DNA of 32,210 nt from an uncultured Eubacteriales bacterium (GCA_949288095.1 CASEIX010000006.1:1-32210), one strand, 5' to 3'; counted from the first letter of the stretch, positions 8,575 through 16,598 are shown. A program made the numbers and translations. The notes: generated from the sequence alone by a model not told the origin.

Positions 8575-9152
8575 TAATGAATATTTATTTTGTTAGACAT
8601 GGTCAAACTGATTGGAATATCCAAAATCGTTTACAAGGTTCTTCTGATATTCCATTAAATTCTACTGGAATTAAACAAGCACATATTCTAGCTGATAAAC
8701 TACGTTCTACTCATTTTGATTATATTATTTCTTCTCCTCTTAATAGAGCTCTTAATACAGCTAATATCATTAACGAACATAGAGATATTCCTTTAATCAC
8801 AGATACATCTTTGTTAGAAAGAAGTTTTGGATGTTTAGAAGGTGTAAAAGGAGATGAATATGATAAAAATCTATTTTGGGACTATTCAAAAAACTATCAA
8901 TATAAAGATGTAGAACCTATTCAATATTTTTTTGGTAGAATTCATAAATATTTAGATTCTTTAATAAAAACATATCCAGAAAAAACACTTTTATTAGTTT
9001 CACATAATGGTGTGAATATTGCAACTAACTGTTATTTTAATGGATTTCCTAATGATATGAATCTTTTAAATATAAAATTAGATAATTGTTCTTTTGAGAA
9101 TTATGATTCTTCTAAGATTATTTCTGAACACAAGACAAATTTTGAAAGATGA
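8571..9152 (+). CDS. Histidine phosphatase family protein (phosphoglycerate-mutase-like)
   Basis: Encodes 193 residues. The catalytic RHG motif is FVRHGQTDWN near residues 7-16, NRLQGSSDIPLNSTG follows, LLERSFGCLEG carries the conserved acid region, and LLVSHNGVN carries the second catalytic histidine. These enzymes act through a phosphohistidine on sugar phosphates, phosphoglycerate or similar metabolites. The gene is coupled by a 4-base overlap to the preceding glycosyltransferase. Just downstream, convergent, is a GT81-like gene; since mycobacterial glucosyl-3-phosphoglycerate phosphatase belongs to this same superfamily, a role in glucosylglycerate synthesis is possible but inferred only from position. 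Confidence 0.88.
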   Translation: MIMNIYFVRHGQTDWNIQNRLQGSSDIPLNSTGIKQAHILADKLRSTHFDYIISSPLNRALNTANIINEHRDIPLITDTSLLERSFGCLEGVKGDEYDKNLFWDYSKNYQYKDVEPIQYFFGRIHKYLDSLIKTYPEKTLLLVSHNGVNIATNCYFNGFPNDMNLLNIKLDNCSFENYDSSKIISEHKTNFER

Positions 9153-9153
9153 T

Positions 9154-9194
9154 AAAAATAGCAAACATATATAAATTTATGTTTGCTATTTTTT
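9154..9194. terminator. Bidirectional terminator between convergent genes
   Basis: AAAATAGCAAACATA pairs with ATGTTTGCTATTTT around a short AT loop, with A/T runs on both sides. It serves the phosphatase on the plus strand and the GT81-like gene on the minus strand. Confidence 0.8.
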
Positions 9195-9196
9195 AT

Positions 9197-9841
9197 TTAA
9201 CATTTTACATTTGCTCTTTTTAAGATAGCTCTCATTACTTCAGTAGACATTTTTTCTAATGCTTTCCAACTCTTACAAACATTTTTTAATTTTCCGATTT
9301 TTATCTCTTCTATGTTTACATTTAATTTTATCATATCTAACAAAATACCAATATCAACTCCATAATCTTTTTCAAATTCTATCTTCTGAAATACTGATTT
9401 TTTTCCAGCTATCATCCCACTTAAAGGTTGTGTGTATTTTACATCTGGAAATAATAAATGTAATAATGGTTTAGCAACTAATTCTGTTACTCTTCCTCCT
9501 TCTCTGTCAAATGTCGCTTTTACAAAATCCATATTTCTATTTAGAATAGGCTCTGATAATTTATAAATCACATCATCAGAATAATCTGAAATATCGCCAT
9601 CTAAAAATACAATACATTCATTTTGAACTTCTTTTACTCCTATTTCCATAGCATAACCTTTACCTTGCTTATTACAAAAGACTACTTTTGCTCCTTCTTC
9701 TTTTGCTATTTCTTCTGTTCTATCTGTACTTAAATTATTTACTACTATAATTTCACTAACATCTTTATTTTTTTTACATATATTTATAACTGTTTTTATA
9801 TTTTCTTCCTCATTATATGCTGGTATAATTACACTTATCAT
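9197..9841 (-). CDS. Glycosyltransferase resembling glucosyl-3-phosphoglycerate synthase (GT81-like)
   Basis: Encodes 214 residues with the GT-A fold: VIIPAYNEEENI, VVNNLSTDRT, FLDGDISDYS (the metal-binding DGD). The following segment FVKATFDREGGRVTELVAKP, then LLFPDV, QPLSGMIAGK and YGVDIGILLDM, closely matches the pattern I know from GpgS/GT81 enzymes, which transfer glucose from NDP-glucose to 3-phosphoglycerate. The protein lacks the C-terminal extension of the roughly 300-residue mycobacterial enzyme, so it is a short form. The product after dephosphorylation would be glucosylglycerate, a compatible solute or glycolipid precursor. A dolichol-phosphate-mannose-synthase-like function is the alternative. 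Confidence 0.7.
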   Translation of the reverse strand: MISVIIPAYNEEENIKTVINICKKNKDVSEIIVVNNLSTDRTEEIAKEEGAKVVFCNKQGKGYAMEIGVKEVQNECIVFLDGDISDYSDDVIYKLSEPILNRNMDFVKATFDREGGRVTELVAKPLLHLLFPDVKYTQPLSGMIAGKKSVFQKIEFEKDYGVDIGILLDMIKLNVNIEEIKIGKLKNVCKSWKALEKMSTEVMRAILKRANVKC

Positions 9842-10193
9842 AGTTTTTCCTCTATTCTTTCTTATTTTTTATTATTTGAATTTATTAGCGATTTATCTTT
9901 CCCCTTTATATACATAATTTGTATACCCAATTTCTTAATTTTTTATATTCTTTTAACATACCTTCAAATTATATCATTTCGATTAATTAAAGTCAATCTG
10001 TTCTTATTTTCATTTTATATCTTAAAATAGCTTTTTTTTTCTCTTTTTAACTATAAAATAATAGCTTTTATATAAAAAGCTCTGTTTTTGATTATTTTAC
10101 ATAATCTTTTCTATGTTTTTTATTTTGCAAAATAAAAGAAGTCATATTTCATCCTATATAACTTCCTTTTTAACCTTTATTCATTTTTTACAT
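9842..10193. other. AT-rich intergenic region
   Basis: No gene is visible in these 352 bases. They contain a TATACATAATTTGTATA inverted repeat near 9910-9930 and a small AGCTTTT/AAAAGCT hairpin followed by T residues near 10062-10090. The terminator of the tagO operon lies at 10125-10170. Confidence 0.5.
10125..10170 (-). terminator. Terminator of the rpiB-tagO transcription unit
   Basis: On the minus strand AGGAAGT pairs with ACTTCTT across a loop that can itself pair, followed by TTTATTTT. Confidence 0.6.
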
Positions 10194-11436
10194 TTATTGA
10201 TGTATCTCAAACATATCTTTTCCTTCTCCGCAAACTGGACATACCCAATCATCTGGTAAATCCTCAAAAGGTGTTCCTGGTGGTACTCCTGCTTTTTCAT
10301 TTCCAAATTTAGGATTATAAATATATTTACATTCTATACATTCATATCTTTGATTATCCGTTTTTTCTGTTTTAAAGTTTCTATATCCTAAACTAATTGC
10401 TACAATTACCATAAGTAAGAATGATAGTGCTTTCCATATTCCACTTTCTAACATGATAACCGCAAATATTCCAAATGTGGCACTAATTCCATATAATATT
10501 AGAACTGCTTGTTTTTGGCTAAATCCTTTTGCCACAATTCTATGATGTAAATGTCCTTTATCTGCTTTAAATATAGCTTTAATAGATTTTCCTTTTATTA
10601 ATCTTCTAATAATTGCCCAAAATGTATCAAATAATGGTAACCCCAAAACAATTAACGGTAATACAATAACAGCTGCTGTATAGGTTTTTGCTACTCCTAA
10701 AATAGAAATAATCGATAATGAAAATCCTAAAAAGTTTGAACCTGTATCTCCTATAAATGTTTTTGCTGGTGCAAAATTAAATGGTAAAAATCCAACCAAT
10801 GCACCTGCAAGTGCTGTTATTAATAAAATTGCCACCATTGGTGAATCATTTAATACAAATATAATTAATAATGAAATGGCAGATATAACAGAAATTCCTG
10901 AAGATAATCCATCTAATCCGTCTATCAAATTAATCGCATTGGTTACTCCCACAATCCAAATAACCGTTATTATAATAGAAAACATTTCTTGCATTTCTAT
11001 TGTATTTAAAAATGGTAATGTAATATCTTCTATCCTTACACCAAATGCTACCGCTACAATAGCTGCTAAGAGTTGTCCTATCAATTTTGTAATTGGTTTT
11101 ATTGTTTTTATATCATCAACAATACATACAACCGAAATAATCAATATTCCAAAAAACATTCCCAATAATTTTTCCCCATATCGTTCAATTCCGAAATAGG
11201 TTAATTGAATTTTCTATGCTCATAACAATTAATAGATAAATTACAGAAACTAAGAAACCTAATATGACTGCTGGTCCACCAAATTTGGGCATTGCCTTTT
11301 TATGCATTCTCCTTTGATCTTTCGGAACATCTACAGCACCTACTTTATGTGCAATTTTTATAGTATAAGGTGTTGCCATAAATGTTACGATAAATGCAAG
11401 CAAAAATGCAATTGCAATATCTCCCCACATATTCAT
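10194..11436 (-). CDS. TagO/WecA-type phospho-sugar transferase fused to rubredoxin; frame changes at CGG
   Basis: Membrane enzyme that loads a sugar-1-phosphate onto undecaprenyl phosphate to start a surface glycan. The N-terminal 81 residues (11436-11194) carry [22 protein letters not shown]; the rest carries [31 protein letters not shown] and KGHLHHR, all diagnostic of the family. The two parts are in different frames. The first reads TTT-CGG-AAT-TGA (11196-11185); skipping the C at 11193 gives TTT-GGA-ATT-GAA and joins the halves with no loss, making 413 residues. The last 48 residues are a complete rubredoxin with two CxxC pairs ([10 protein letters not shown] and [11 protein letters not shown]) on the C-terminal tail. 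It starts 9 nt after the rpiB stop. The frame break may be +1 frameshifting, a mutation or a sequence error. Confidence 0.85.
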
Positions 11437-11445
11437 TCCTCCATA

Positions 11446-11892
11446 TTATTTCATATTTTCATTTTCAATTTCTTCAATAATTTTGATTCTTTCCATATGT
11501 CTTCCACCTTCAAATTCTGTTGCAAGCCACATTCTTAATATACAAATTGCCTCATTCACACTTACATAATCTGCACCCAATGCTAATACATTGCTATCAT
11601 TATGTAGTCTTGAAAATTTTGCTGTTTCTTCATTATAACATGGTGTACTTCTGATTCCTTTAAATTTATTTGCAACAATGCTCATACCTAAACCAGAACG
11701 GCAAATTAATATCCCTTTTTCTGCTTTTCCTTTTTGAATAGCAAGTGCTACTTCTTTTGCAATATTTGGATAATCCACTCTTTCTTCGGTCATACAACCA
11801 CAATCTATATATTTTATTTCTTTCTCATCTAAGTATTTTTTTATTTCCTCTTTTAGTTTAAATCCTCCATGATCACAACCAATCGCTATCAT
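11446..11892 (-). CDS. rpiB: Ribose-5-phosphate isomerase B (RpiB/LacAB family)
   Basis: Encodes 148 residues, typical of RpiB. It starts MIAIGCDHGGFKLKEEIK with the conserved DHGG, and contains VDYPNIAKEVA, the active-site loop GILICRSGLGMSIVANK, and the FEGGRH segment near the end. It interconverts ribose-5-phosphate and ribulose-5-phosphate in the non-oxidative pentose phosphate pathway. The usual CGTG loop is CRSG here; the catalytic cysteine is kept, so activity is plausible, though the substrate could be another pentose or hexose phosphate. It is the first gene of a two-gene unit with the TagO-like transferase. Confidence 0.9.
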   Translation of the reverse strand: MIAIGCDHGGFKLKEEIKKYLDEKEIKYIDCGCMTEERVDYPNIAKEVALAIQKGKAEKGILICRSGLGMSIVANKFKGIRSTPCYNEETAKFSRLHNDSNVLALGADYVSVNEAICILRMWLATEFEGGRHMERIKIIEEIENENMK

Positions 11893-11907
11893 CTTTCTTC
11901 CTCCTTT

Positions 11908-11960
11908 TGGAACGATAGGGACGTGTCAAATCGTTCCATTTTGGAACGAAAGGGACAGAC
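11908..11960. repeat. REP-like hairpin plus a truncated second copy
   Basis: TGGAACGAT (11908-11916) pairs with ATCGTTCCA (11930-11938) around the 13-nt loop AGGGACGTGTCAA. A second unit starts at once (TGGAACGAA, then AGGGACAGAC, 11942-11960) but lacks its closing arm. The stem length, loop length and GGGACG core match the element at 5336-5445. Confidence 0.75.
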
Positions 11961-12040
11961 CTATACATTCGTTTTTATTCTCCTATATAAAAATATATCA
12001 TAAGTTTTTTTATAATACAATAATAAATTATAAAATTTGC

Positions 12041-12069
12041 TTGCATTTCATAAAAAAATGTGTTAGAAT
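12041..12069 (+). promoter_or_regulatory. Sigma-A promoter for rpsT
   Basis: TTGCAT (12041-12046) and TAGAAT (12064-12069) have a 17-nt spacer and lie 45 nt before the rpsT start. Confidence 0.65.
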
Positions 12070-12114
12070 ATCAGATGTTATAATGAATAATTGACTAAGA
12101 GGAGGTGCTTATAG

Positions 12115-12381
12115 ATGCCAAATATTAAATCAGCTAAGAAAAGAGTTAAAGTAATTGAGAAAAAAACTTTAAGAAATAATATGATAAAATCTGGATATAA
12201 ATCAGCTGTTAGAAAATTTGAAGAAGCTATTGAAACTGGAAATATAGAAGAAGCTAAAGTTCTATTTTCTGAAGCAACTAAAAAAATAGATCAAGCTTGT
12301 ACAAAAGGTGTTATTGTAAAAAACACTGCAGCTAGAAAAAAATCTAGTTTATCAAAAAAATTAAATGCAGCTATGGCTTAA
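12115..12381 (+). CDS. rpsT: 30S ribosomal protein S20
   Basis: Encodes 88 residues. It begins [17 protein letters not shown], contains the conserved [15 protein letters not shown] near the C-terminus, and has the basic helical-bundle character of S20. S20 binds 16S rRNA early in 30S assembly. AGGAGGTG lies 8 nt upstream of the ATG. The gene stands alone, as S20 commonly does, with its own promoter and a terminator at 12416-12447. No S20 leader motif was recognised. Confidence 0.97.
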   Translation: MPNIKSAKKRVKVIEKKTLRNNMIKSGYKSAVRKFEEAIETGNIEEAKVLFSEATKKIDQACTKGVIVKNTAARKKSSLSKKLNAAMA

Positions 12382-12415
12382 GGCTAAATAAAGATTATGC
12401 ATAGTTTTTATTGAA

Positions 12416-12447
12416 AGCAACTTTTTATTAATAGAAAGTTGTTTTTT
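12416..12447 (+). terminator. rpsT terminator
   Basis: GCAACTTT pairs with AAAGTTGT around an AT loop and is followed by six T. Confidence 0.75.
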
Positions 12448-12460
12448 GTTTGCTAAAAAA

Positions 12461-12484
12461 CCAACTATTTGTAAAAATAGTTGG
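12461..12484 (-). terminator. Terminator of the AraC-type regulator gene
   Basis: CCAACTAT pairs with ATAGTTGG; on the minus strand the hairpin is followed by TTTTTTAG. It begins directly at the regulator's stop codon. Confidence 0.7.
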
Positions 12485-13315
12485 TTATATAACAGCTATA
12501 TAAATTCTTACTTTTTTAAAGTCAATATATTCTTCTATATCTGGTACATCATCTAAATTATATCCTGAACCCGGAATAACATTAGCATATATATAATGTG
12601 TAAAAACGCCTATATCTTTAGCTTTTTTTACGGTTATGTCTTTTTCTATATCTAATTCAAAAACAAGAAAATTTTTATTTTTAATACTATATTTTTGACT
12701 TCCTTCAAAAGCTTCTTTACTTGCAATATAATATGTAACATCACTATTCTCATCATAATCATATACATTGTATTTTACAAGTCCATATGCATTTCCCTTA
12801 AAAATATCTCCCTTTGTATATACACTTTTCCAAAAGTCTGGTGTTTTTTCTGCTAAATTGTATAATTTTGCTTTTTGACTAATTGTATAAAAATCAAAAC
12901 TAACATTTTCTAATTTTTCAAACTTTAATTCTTTAGGTTCTTCACTTAATTCTTCAAATGTTAATATTGGGAAATATTTTATATTATCTTTATTTTTATG
13001 AATATCTTTGGGCAAAAATCCCATCATTTTTTTGAAGGCTCTAGCAAAAGCTTCTCCTGAATCATATTGATATTTTATTGCTACATCTAGCACTTTTTCA
13101 TTATTTTCTAATAAATCAATTGCTGCCATGCTTAGTCTTCTTTTTCTTATATATTCTGCTAGTGTTATATTGGTAACAAAACTAAAAATCCTATGAAGTG
13201 TATATTCATTTACTGCTAATATTTTTGCTAAGTCTTTATATTCAATTTCTTCTGTTAAATTTTTTTCTATATATTCTACTAACTCTTTTAATCGATTATT
13301 ATTCTCTATATACAT
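12485..13315 (-). CDS. AraC-family regulator with GyrI-like effector-binding domain
   Basis: Encodes 276 residues. Residues 8-105 form the two helix-turn-helix motifs of an AraC/XylS DNA-binding domain: LAKILAVNEYTLHRIFS and the second near VAIKYQYDSGEAFARAFKKM followed by GFLPKDI. The remaining 165 residues look like the GyrI/SOUL-type small-molecule-binding domain common in Rob/SoxS-like and multidrug regulators. The DNA-binding domain is N-terminal, as in that subgroup. The ligand and targets are unknown. It is transcribed alone and convergent with rpsT, so no target operon is suggested by position. Confidence 0.85.
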   Translation of the reverse strand: MYIENNNRLKELVEYIEKNLTEEIEYKDLAKILAVNEYTLHRIFSFVTNITLAEYIRKRRLSMAAIDLLENNEKVLDVAIKYQYDSGEAFARAFKKMMGFLPKDIHKNKDNIKYFPILTFEELSEEPKELKFEKLENVSFDFYTISQKAKLYNLAEKTPDFWKSVYTKGDIFKGNAYGLVKYNVYDYDENSDVTYYIASKEAFEGSQKYSIKNKNFLVFELDIEKDITVKKAKDIGVFTHYIYANVIPGSGYNLDDVPDIEEYIDFKKVRIYIAVI

Positions 13316-13474
13316 CTTTCTTCCCCATTTTTTATTTTCAATTCTATTTTATTATATCACTACTTTGAAAATCCTTCAATCATTTCTAAAATGAATGGCT
13401 AAAACTTCCATTGTTTTTCCTATGCTTTCATGTTACGATAAATATAGTATTTTATGAATAGAGGTGTTTCGTTT

Positions 13475-13726
13475 ATGATTAAAATATTGATACAAAATTA
13501 TAAGAATTTGGATAAAAAGATATCACATATTTTGAAAATTGGTCTTTCTTTTTCTTTCATCATTTGTTTACTTTCAGCAATGGTTTTACTTACATATATG
13601 CTATTTTTTACATATCCAATTATTTATTATATAGGAATTTTAGGTATCATTCTTGGATTAAATTTTGCCATGAGTTTTATTATTTCAGCTACAATCATTA
13701 ATGATATGAAAAAAGAAAATTTTTAA
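13475..13726 (+). CDS. Small membrane protein of unknown function
   Basis: Encodes 83 residues with a basic, Tyr/Lys-rich N-terminus (MIKILIQNYKNLDKKISH) and about three hydrophobic segments (IGLSFSFIICLLSAMVLLTY, then YIGILGIILGLNF and AMSFIISATI). It ends NDMKKENF. The frame opens earlier at 13454, but AGAGGTG at 13460-13466 points to ATG 13475. I do not recognise a function. It precedes aspS but is separated by more than 600 bases of leader, so it is probably a separate unit. Confidence 0.65.
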   Translation: MIKILIQNYKNLDKKISHILKIGLSFSFIICLLSAMVLLTYMLFFTYPIIYYIGILGIILGLNFAMSFIISATIINDMKKENF

Positions 13727-13890
13727 TAATAAAGAATATAGCATTACTTGTTACCATTTAGAAGTAATTTATACAATTTCTTCATATTCTCATAGTCATA
13801 ATATATATATTTATGTCGCATCGATGTTATCTTTTCTAGATTTTTTTGATATTATTAAAATAAAACTCTAAATTTTTTTATGTATATTTC

Positions 13891-13919
13891 TTGACAAAAT
13901 TACATAAACTGTGTAAAAT
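13891..13919 (+). promoter_or_regulatory. Sigma-A promoter of the aspS T-box transcript
   Basis: A consensus TTGACA (13891-13896) and TAAAAT (13914-13919) have a 17-nt spacer, and the T-box leader begins just downstream. The preceding 160 bases (13727-13890) hold no recognisable feature. Confidence 0.75.
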
Positions 13920-13929
13920 AGTATTTGAC

Positions 13930-14160
13930 ATTTCAAAAATATATTTGCGTTTGTACAATGAAAGCAGTTAGAAGTTACTTTTAGAGAATAAGGGTCACCG
14001 GCTGAAAGCCCTTTAAGGTCAACCTAAACTTGTGAAACACATTGGAGCAATTTTTAATAAAGTGGAAAATTAAATAAACGTATATATCTATTTAATTTTC
14101 AAGCTGGGTGGTACCGCGGATTTATTTCGTCCCTGCAATTTTGCAAAGGGCGTTTTTTTG
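13930..14160 (+). promoter_or_regulatory. T-box riboswitch controlling aspS
   Basis: The T-box core GGGTGGTACCGCGG is at 14106-14119, where the free CCA end of an uncharged tRNA binds the antiterminator. The competing terminator is at 14128-14159 (CGTCCCTGCAA with TTGCAAAGGGCG, then seven T). Stem I has the apical AAGGG...CCCTT stem and the usual TTGGAGCAA segment after the specifier loop. Aligning GAGCAA with the B. subtilis glyQS leader puts the specifier at AAC (14036-14038), an Asn codon followed by the usual purine. No GAC or GAT lies in Stem I. The leader would therefore sense uncharged tRNA-Asn rather than tRNA-Asp. Confidence 0.9.
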
Positions 14161-14225
14161 TACCCTTTTTCGGTACAAATTATGCTCTAACAAATTTAAA
14201 GGAGGTAAAGTTGAAAAATAATTAC

Positions 14226-14315
14226 AATTTTGGCGTCGTCAAACTTCATTCGAAATTTAATCAACGTACACAAGTACGCCTCATAAATTTCAAACTCGTT
14301 TTCCTAGCCAAAATT
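14226..14315. repeat. 90-nt imperfect palindrome between T-box and aspS
   Basis: Nested complementary arms are visible: AATTTTGGC/GCCAAAATT at the ends (14226-14234 with 14307-14315), GAAATTTA/TAAATTTC inside (14252-14259 with 14284-14291), and CGTAC/GTACG around ACAA at the tip (14265-14278). It looks like an inserted hairpin element (MITE-like or REP-like) within the aspS 5' UTR. A good AAAGGAGG site just before it precedes a 35-codon frame starting with TTG at 14211 that runs through the palindrome to 14318. Confidence 0.65.
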
Positions 14316-14363
14316 TAATTCTTTTCCAACTGGATTTATACCTTAAGAAAGGAATGAGTAAAT

Positions 14364-16121
14364 ATGAATGAGTACAGAACACACAACTGTAATGAAATCA
14401 CATTAGATGATGTGGGAAAACAAGTTAGAATTAGTGGATGGGTTCAAACCATCAGAGATTTAGGAGGTTTAGTTTTCTTAGATATTCGTGATATGTATGG
14501 AATTACACAAGTTGTCACTTCAGGAAAAGCTGAAGATGTGGATTTTGCTTCACATATTCCCATTGAATCTACGGTTACTGTATATGGTACAGTAAAAAAA
14601 CGTGATGAAGAAACGATTAACCCTAAACTAAAAACAGGTTTGGTAGAAATTCGAATTGAAGATATTAAAATTTTAGGTAAAAGGACACAAAATCTTCCTT
14701 TTGAAGTCAATACCAATCAAGAAATTAGAGAAGACTTAAGATTACAATATCGATTCTTAGATTTACGAAATGATCGATTAAAAAACAATTTAATATTAAG
14801 AGCGAATGTCATTCAATTTTTAAGAACACAAATGATTGAACAAGGATTTTTAGAAGTACAAACTCCAATCCTTACAAGTTCTTCACCAGAAGGTGCTAGA
14901 GATTATTTGGTTCCAAGTAGATTACACCCTGGAAAATTTTATGCTCTACCACAAGCTCCTCAACAATTCAAACAATTATTGATGGTTTCTGGTATTGATA
15001 AATATTTTCAAATTGCACCATGTTTTAGAGATGAAGATGCAAGAGCTGATAGAGCTCCTGGTGAATTCTATCAATTAGATATGGAAATGAGTTTTGCAAC
15101 ACAAGAAGATGTATTTCAAGCAATAGAACCTGTTATTTACAACACATTTAAAAAGTTCTCTGATAAAAAAATTGCAGAATATCCATTCCCAAGAATTCCA
15201 TATAAAGAGGCTATATTAAAATACGGAACGGATAAACCTGATTTAAGAAATCCTTTGGAAATTGTTGATGTTACAGATGTTTTTGAACATGTGGATCTAC
15301 GTGCTTTCCAAGGAAAAATTGTTAGAATTATTTCTACACATGATGTAGCTGACCAACCAAGAAGCTTTTTTGAAGGTATGACAGATTATGCTATAAAAGA
15401 TTTAAAAGCTAAAGGATTAGCATGGTTACGAATTTTAGATGATGGAAGTTTCCAAGGACCTATTGCCAAATTTATACCTGATGATGCTAGAATCGAAATG
15501 TGCAAAAGGACCAATTCAAAACCTGGAGATTGTTTATTCTTTATTGCTGAAGTTCCTGGTGTTGTGGAAACTTTATCTGGACAAATTAGAGATGAACTTG
15601 GAAAAAGACTTGGTTTAATTGATAACCATGTTTTCAAATTTTGTTGGATTATTGATTTTCCAATGTTTGAATTGGATGAACATGGAAAAATCAGCTTTAG
15701 TCATAACCCATTTTCTATGCCACAAGGTGGTTTAGACGCATTAGAAAATGAAAATCCATTAGATATTTTAGCTTATCAATATGATATTGTATGTAATGGA
15801 ATTGAACTTTCTTCTGGAGCTGTTAGAAACCATGATATTAATATCATGTTAAAAGCCTTTACCATGGCAGGCTATACAGAAGAAGAAGTAAAAAATAAAT
15901 TTGGTGCTTTATATAATGCATTTCAATTTGGTGCCCCACCACATGCTGGTATTGCACCTGGAATTGATAGAATGCTTATGTTATTATCTGATTCTGATAC
16001 CATTAGAGAGGTAATTGCGTTCCCATTAAATAGTAAAGCTCAAGATTTAATGATGGGTGCACCAAGTAATGTAAGACGTGACCAATTACGAGATGTGCAT
16101 ATTATCTTTGATAAGAAATAA
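14364..16121 (+). CDS. aspS: Aspartyl-tRNA synthetase
   Basis: Encodes 585 residues, the normal bacterial length. An N-terminal OB-fold anticodon-binding domain (SGWVQTIRDLGGLVFLDIRD) leads into class II motifs: motif 2 around PCFRDEDARADRAPGEFYQLDMEM, the bacterial GAD insertion in the middle, and motif 3 GIAPGIDRMLMLL near the C-terminus. It charges tRNA-Asp with aspartate, and in many Clostridia also tRNA-Asn for amidation by GatCAB. The Asn-type T-box upstream would fit a non-discriminating enzyme. However, the residue after IRD is Leu, which I recall as typical of discriminating enzymes (His in several non-discriminating ones), so the evidence conflicts. It has its own promoter, T-box and strong terminator. 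Confidence 0.98.
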   Translation: MNEYRTHNCNEITLDDVGKQVRISGWVQTIRDLGGLVFLDIRDMYGITQVVTSGKAEDVDFASHIPIESTVTVYGTVKKRDEETINPKLKTGLVEIRIEDIKILGKRTQNLPFEVNTNQEIREDLRLQYRFLDLRNDRLKNNLILRANVIQFLRTQMIEQGFLEVQTPILTSSSPEGARDYLVPSRLHPGKFYALPQAPQQFKQLLMVSGIDKYFQIAPCFRDEDARADRAPGEFYQLDMEMSFATQEDVFQAIEPVIYNTFKKFSDKKIAEYPFPRIPYKEAILKYGTDKPDLRNPLEIVDVTDVFEHVDLRAFQGKIVRIISTHDVADQPRSFFEGMTDYAIKDLKAKGLAWLRILDDGSFQGPIAKFIPDDARIEMCKRTNSKPGDCLFFIAEVPGVVETLSGQIRDELGKRLGLIDNHVFKFCWIIDFPMFELDEHGKISFSHNPFSMPQGGLDALENENPLDILAYQYDIVCNGIELSSGAVRNHDINIMLKAFTMAGYTEEEVKNKFGALYNAFQFGAPPHAGIAPGIDRMLMLLSDSDTIREVIAFPLNSKAQDLMMGAPSNVRRDQLRDVHIIFDKK

Positions 16122-16133
16122 TTGTATATACGT

Positions 16134-16163
16134 AAAAGAGACTTCGCAATGAAGTCTCTTTTT
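16134..16163. terminator. Bidirectional terminator between aspS and hup
   Basis: AAAAGAGACTTC pairs with GAAGTCTCTTTT around GCAAT, with A and T runs on the two sides. Confidence 0.88.
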
Positions 16164-16198
16164 CATATATTCATATATTTATATATACATTAATCTAA

Positions 16199-16477
16199 TT
16201 ATTTTTTGTTTACTAAATCTTTTAATGCTTTACCAGCTTTGAATACTGGAGCTTTTGATGCAGGTATTTTGATTTCTTCTTTAGTTTGTGGGTTTCTACC
16301 TTTTCTAGCTGCTCTTTTTCTTACTTCGAAAGATCCAAATCCAACTAATTGAACTTTATCTCCTTCTTTTAAAGCATTTGTTACAACTTCTACGAATGCA
16401 TTTACTGCTTCTTCAGCTGCTTTTTTTGTGTCACCTGTTTTTGCAGCTACTGCTGCGATTAATTCAGCTTTGTTCAT
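16199..16477 (-). CDS. hup: DNA-binding protein HU
   Basis: Encodes 92 residues. It begins [19 protein letters not shown], contains [22 protein letters not shown] with the DNA-intercalating RNPQT arm, and ends [14 protein letters not shown] bends DNA and compacts the nucleoid as a dimer. A strong TAGGAGGTAA ribosome site precedes ATG 16477. It lies between aspS (convergent) and the MOP flippase gene on the same strand, with a hairpin (16508-16541) in its leader. Confidence 0.96.
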   Translation of the reverse strand: MNKAELIAAVAAKTGDTKKAAEEAVNAFVEVVTNALKEGDKVQLVGFGSFEVRKRAARKGRNPQTKEEIKIPASKAPVFKAGKALKDLVNKK

Positions 16478-16507
16478 TTAAATTACCTCCTATAAGTATA
16501 ATGTTAT

Positions 16508-16541
16508 GTACTTTTATTGCTTAGAACAGCAATAAATGTAC
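16508..16541. other. Hairpin in the hup upstream region
   Basis: GTACtTTTATTGC pairs with GCAATAAAtGTAC around an 8-nt loop. It lies 30 nt before the hup start. It may be part of the hup leader, an operator, or a weak terminator for the flippase gene. Confidence 0.4.
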
Positions 16542-16598
16542 TACTATATAAATTTATTCGCCAAAAATATATAAAATCCTTCTTTTTTTTCTGAAATT

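Noticed and set aside
14211..14318. 35-codon frame starting with TTG after AAAGGAGG, as a separate gene
   Set aside because: It lies wholly on a palindrome, so the frame may be accidental. It is described with the repeat and not called as a CDS.
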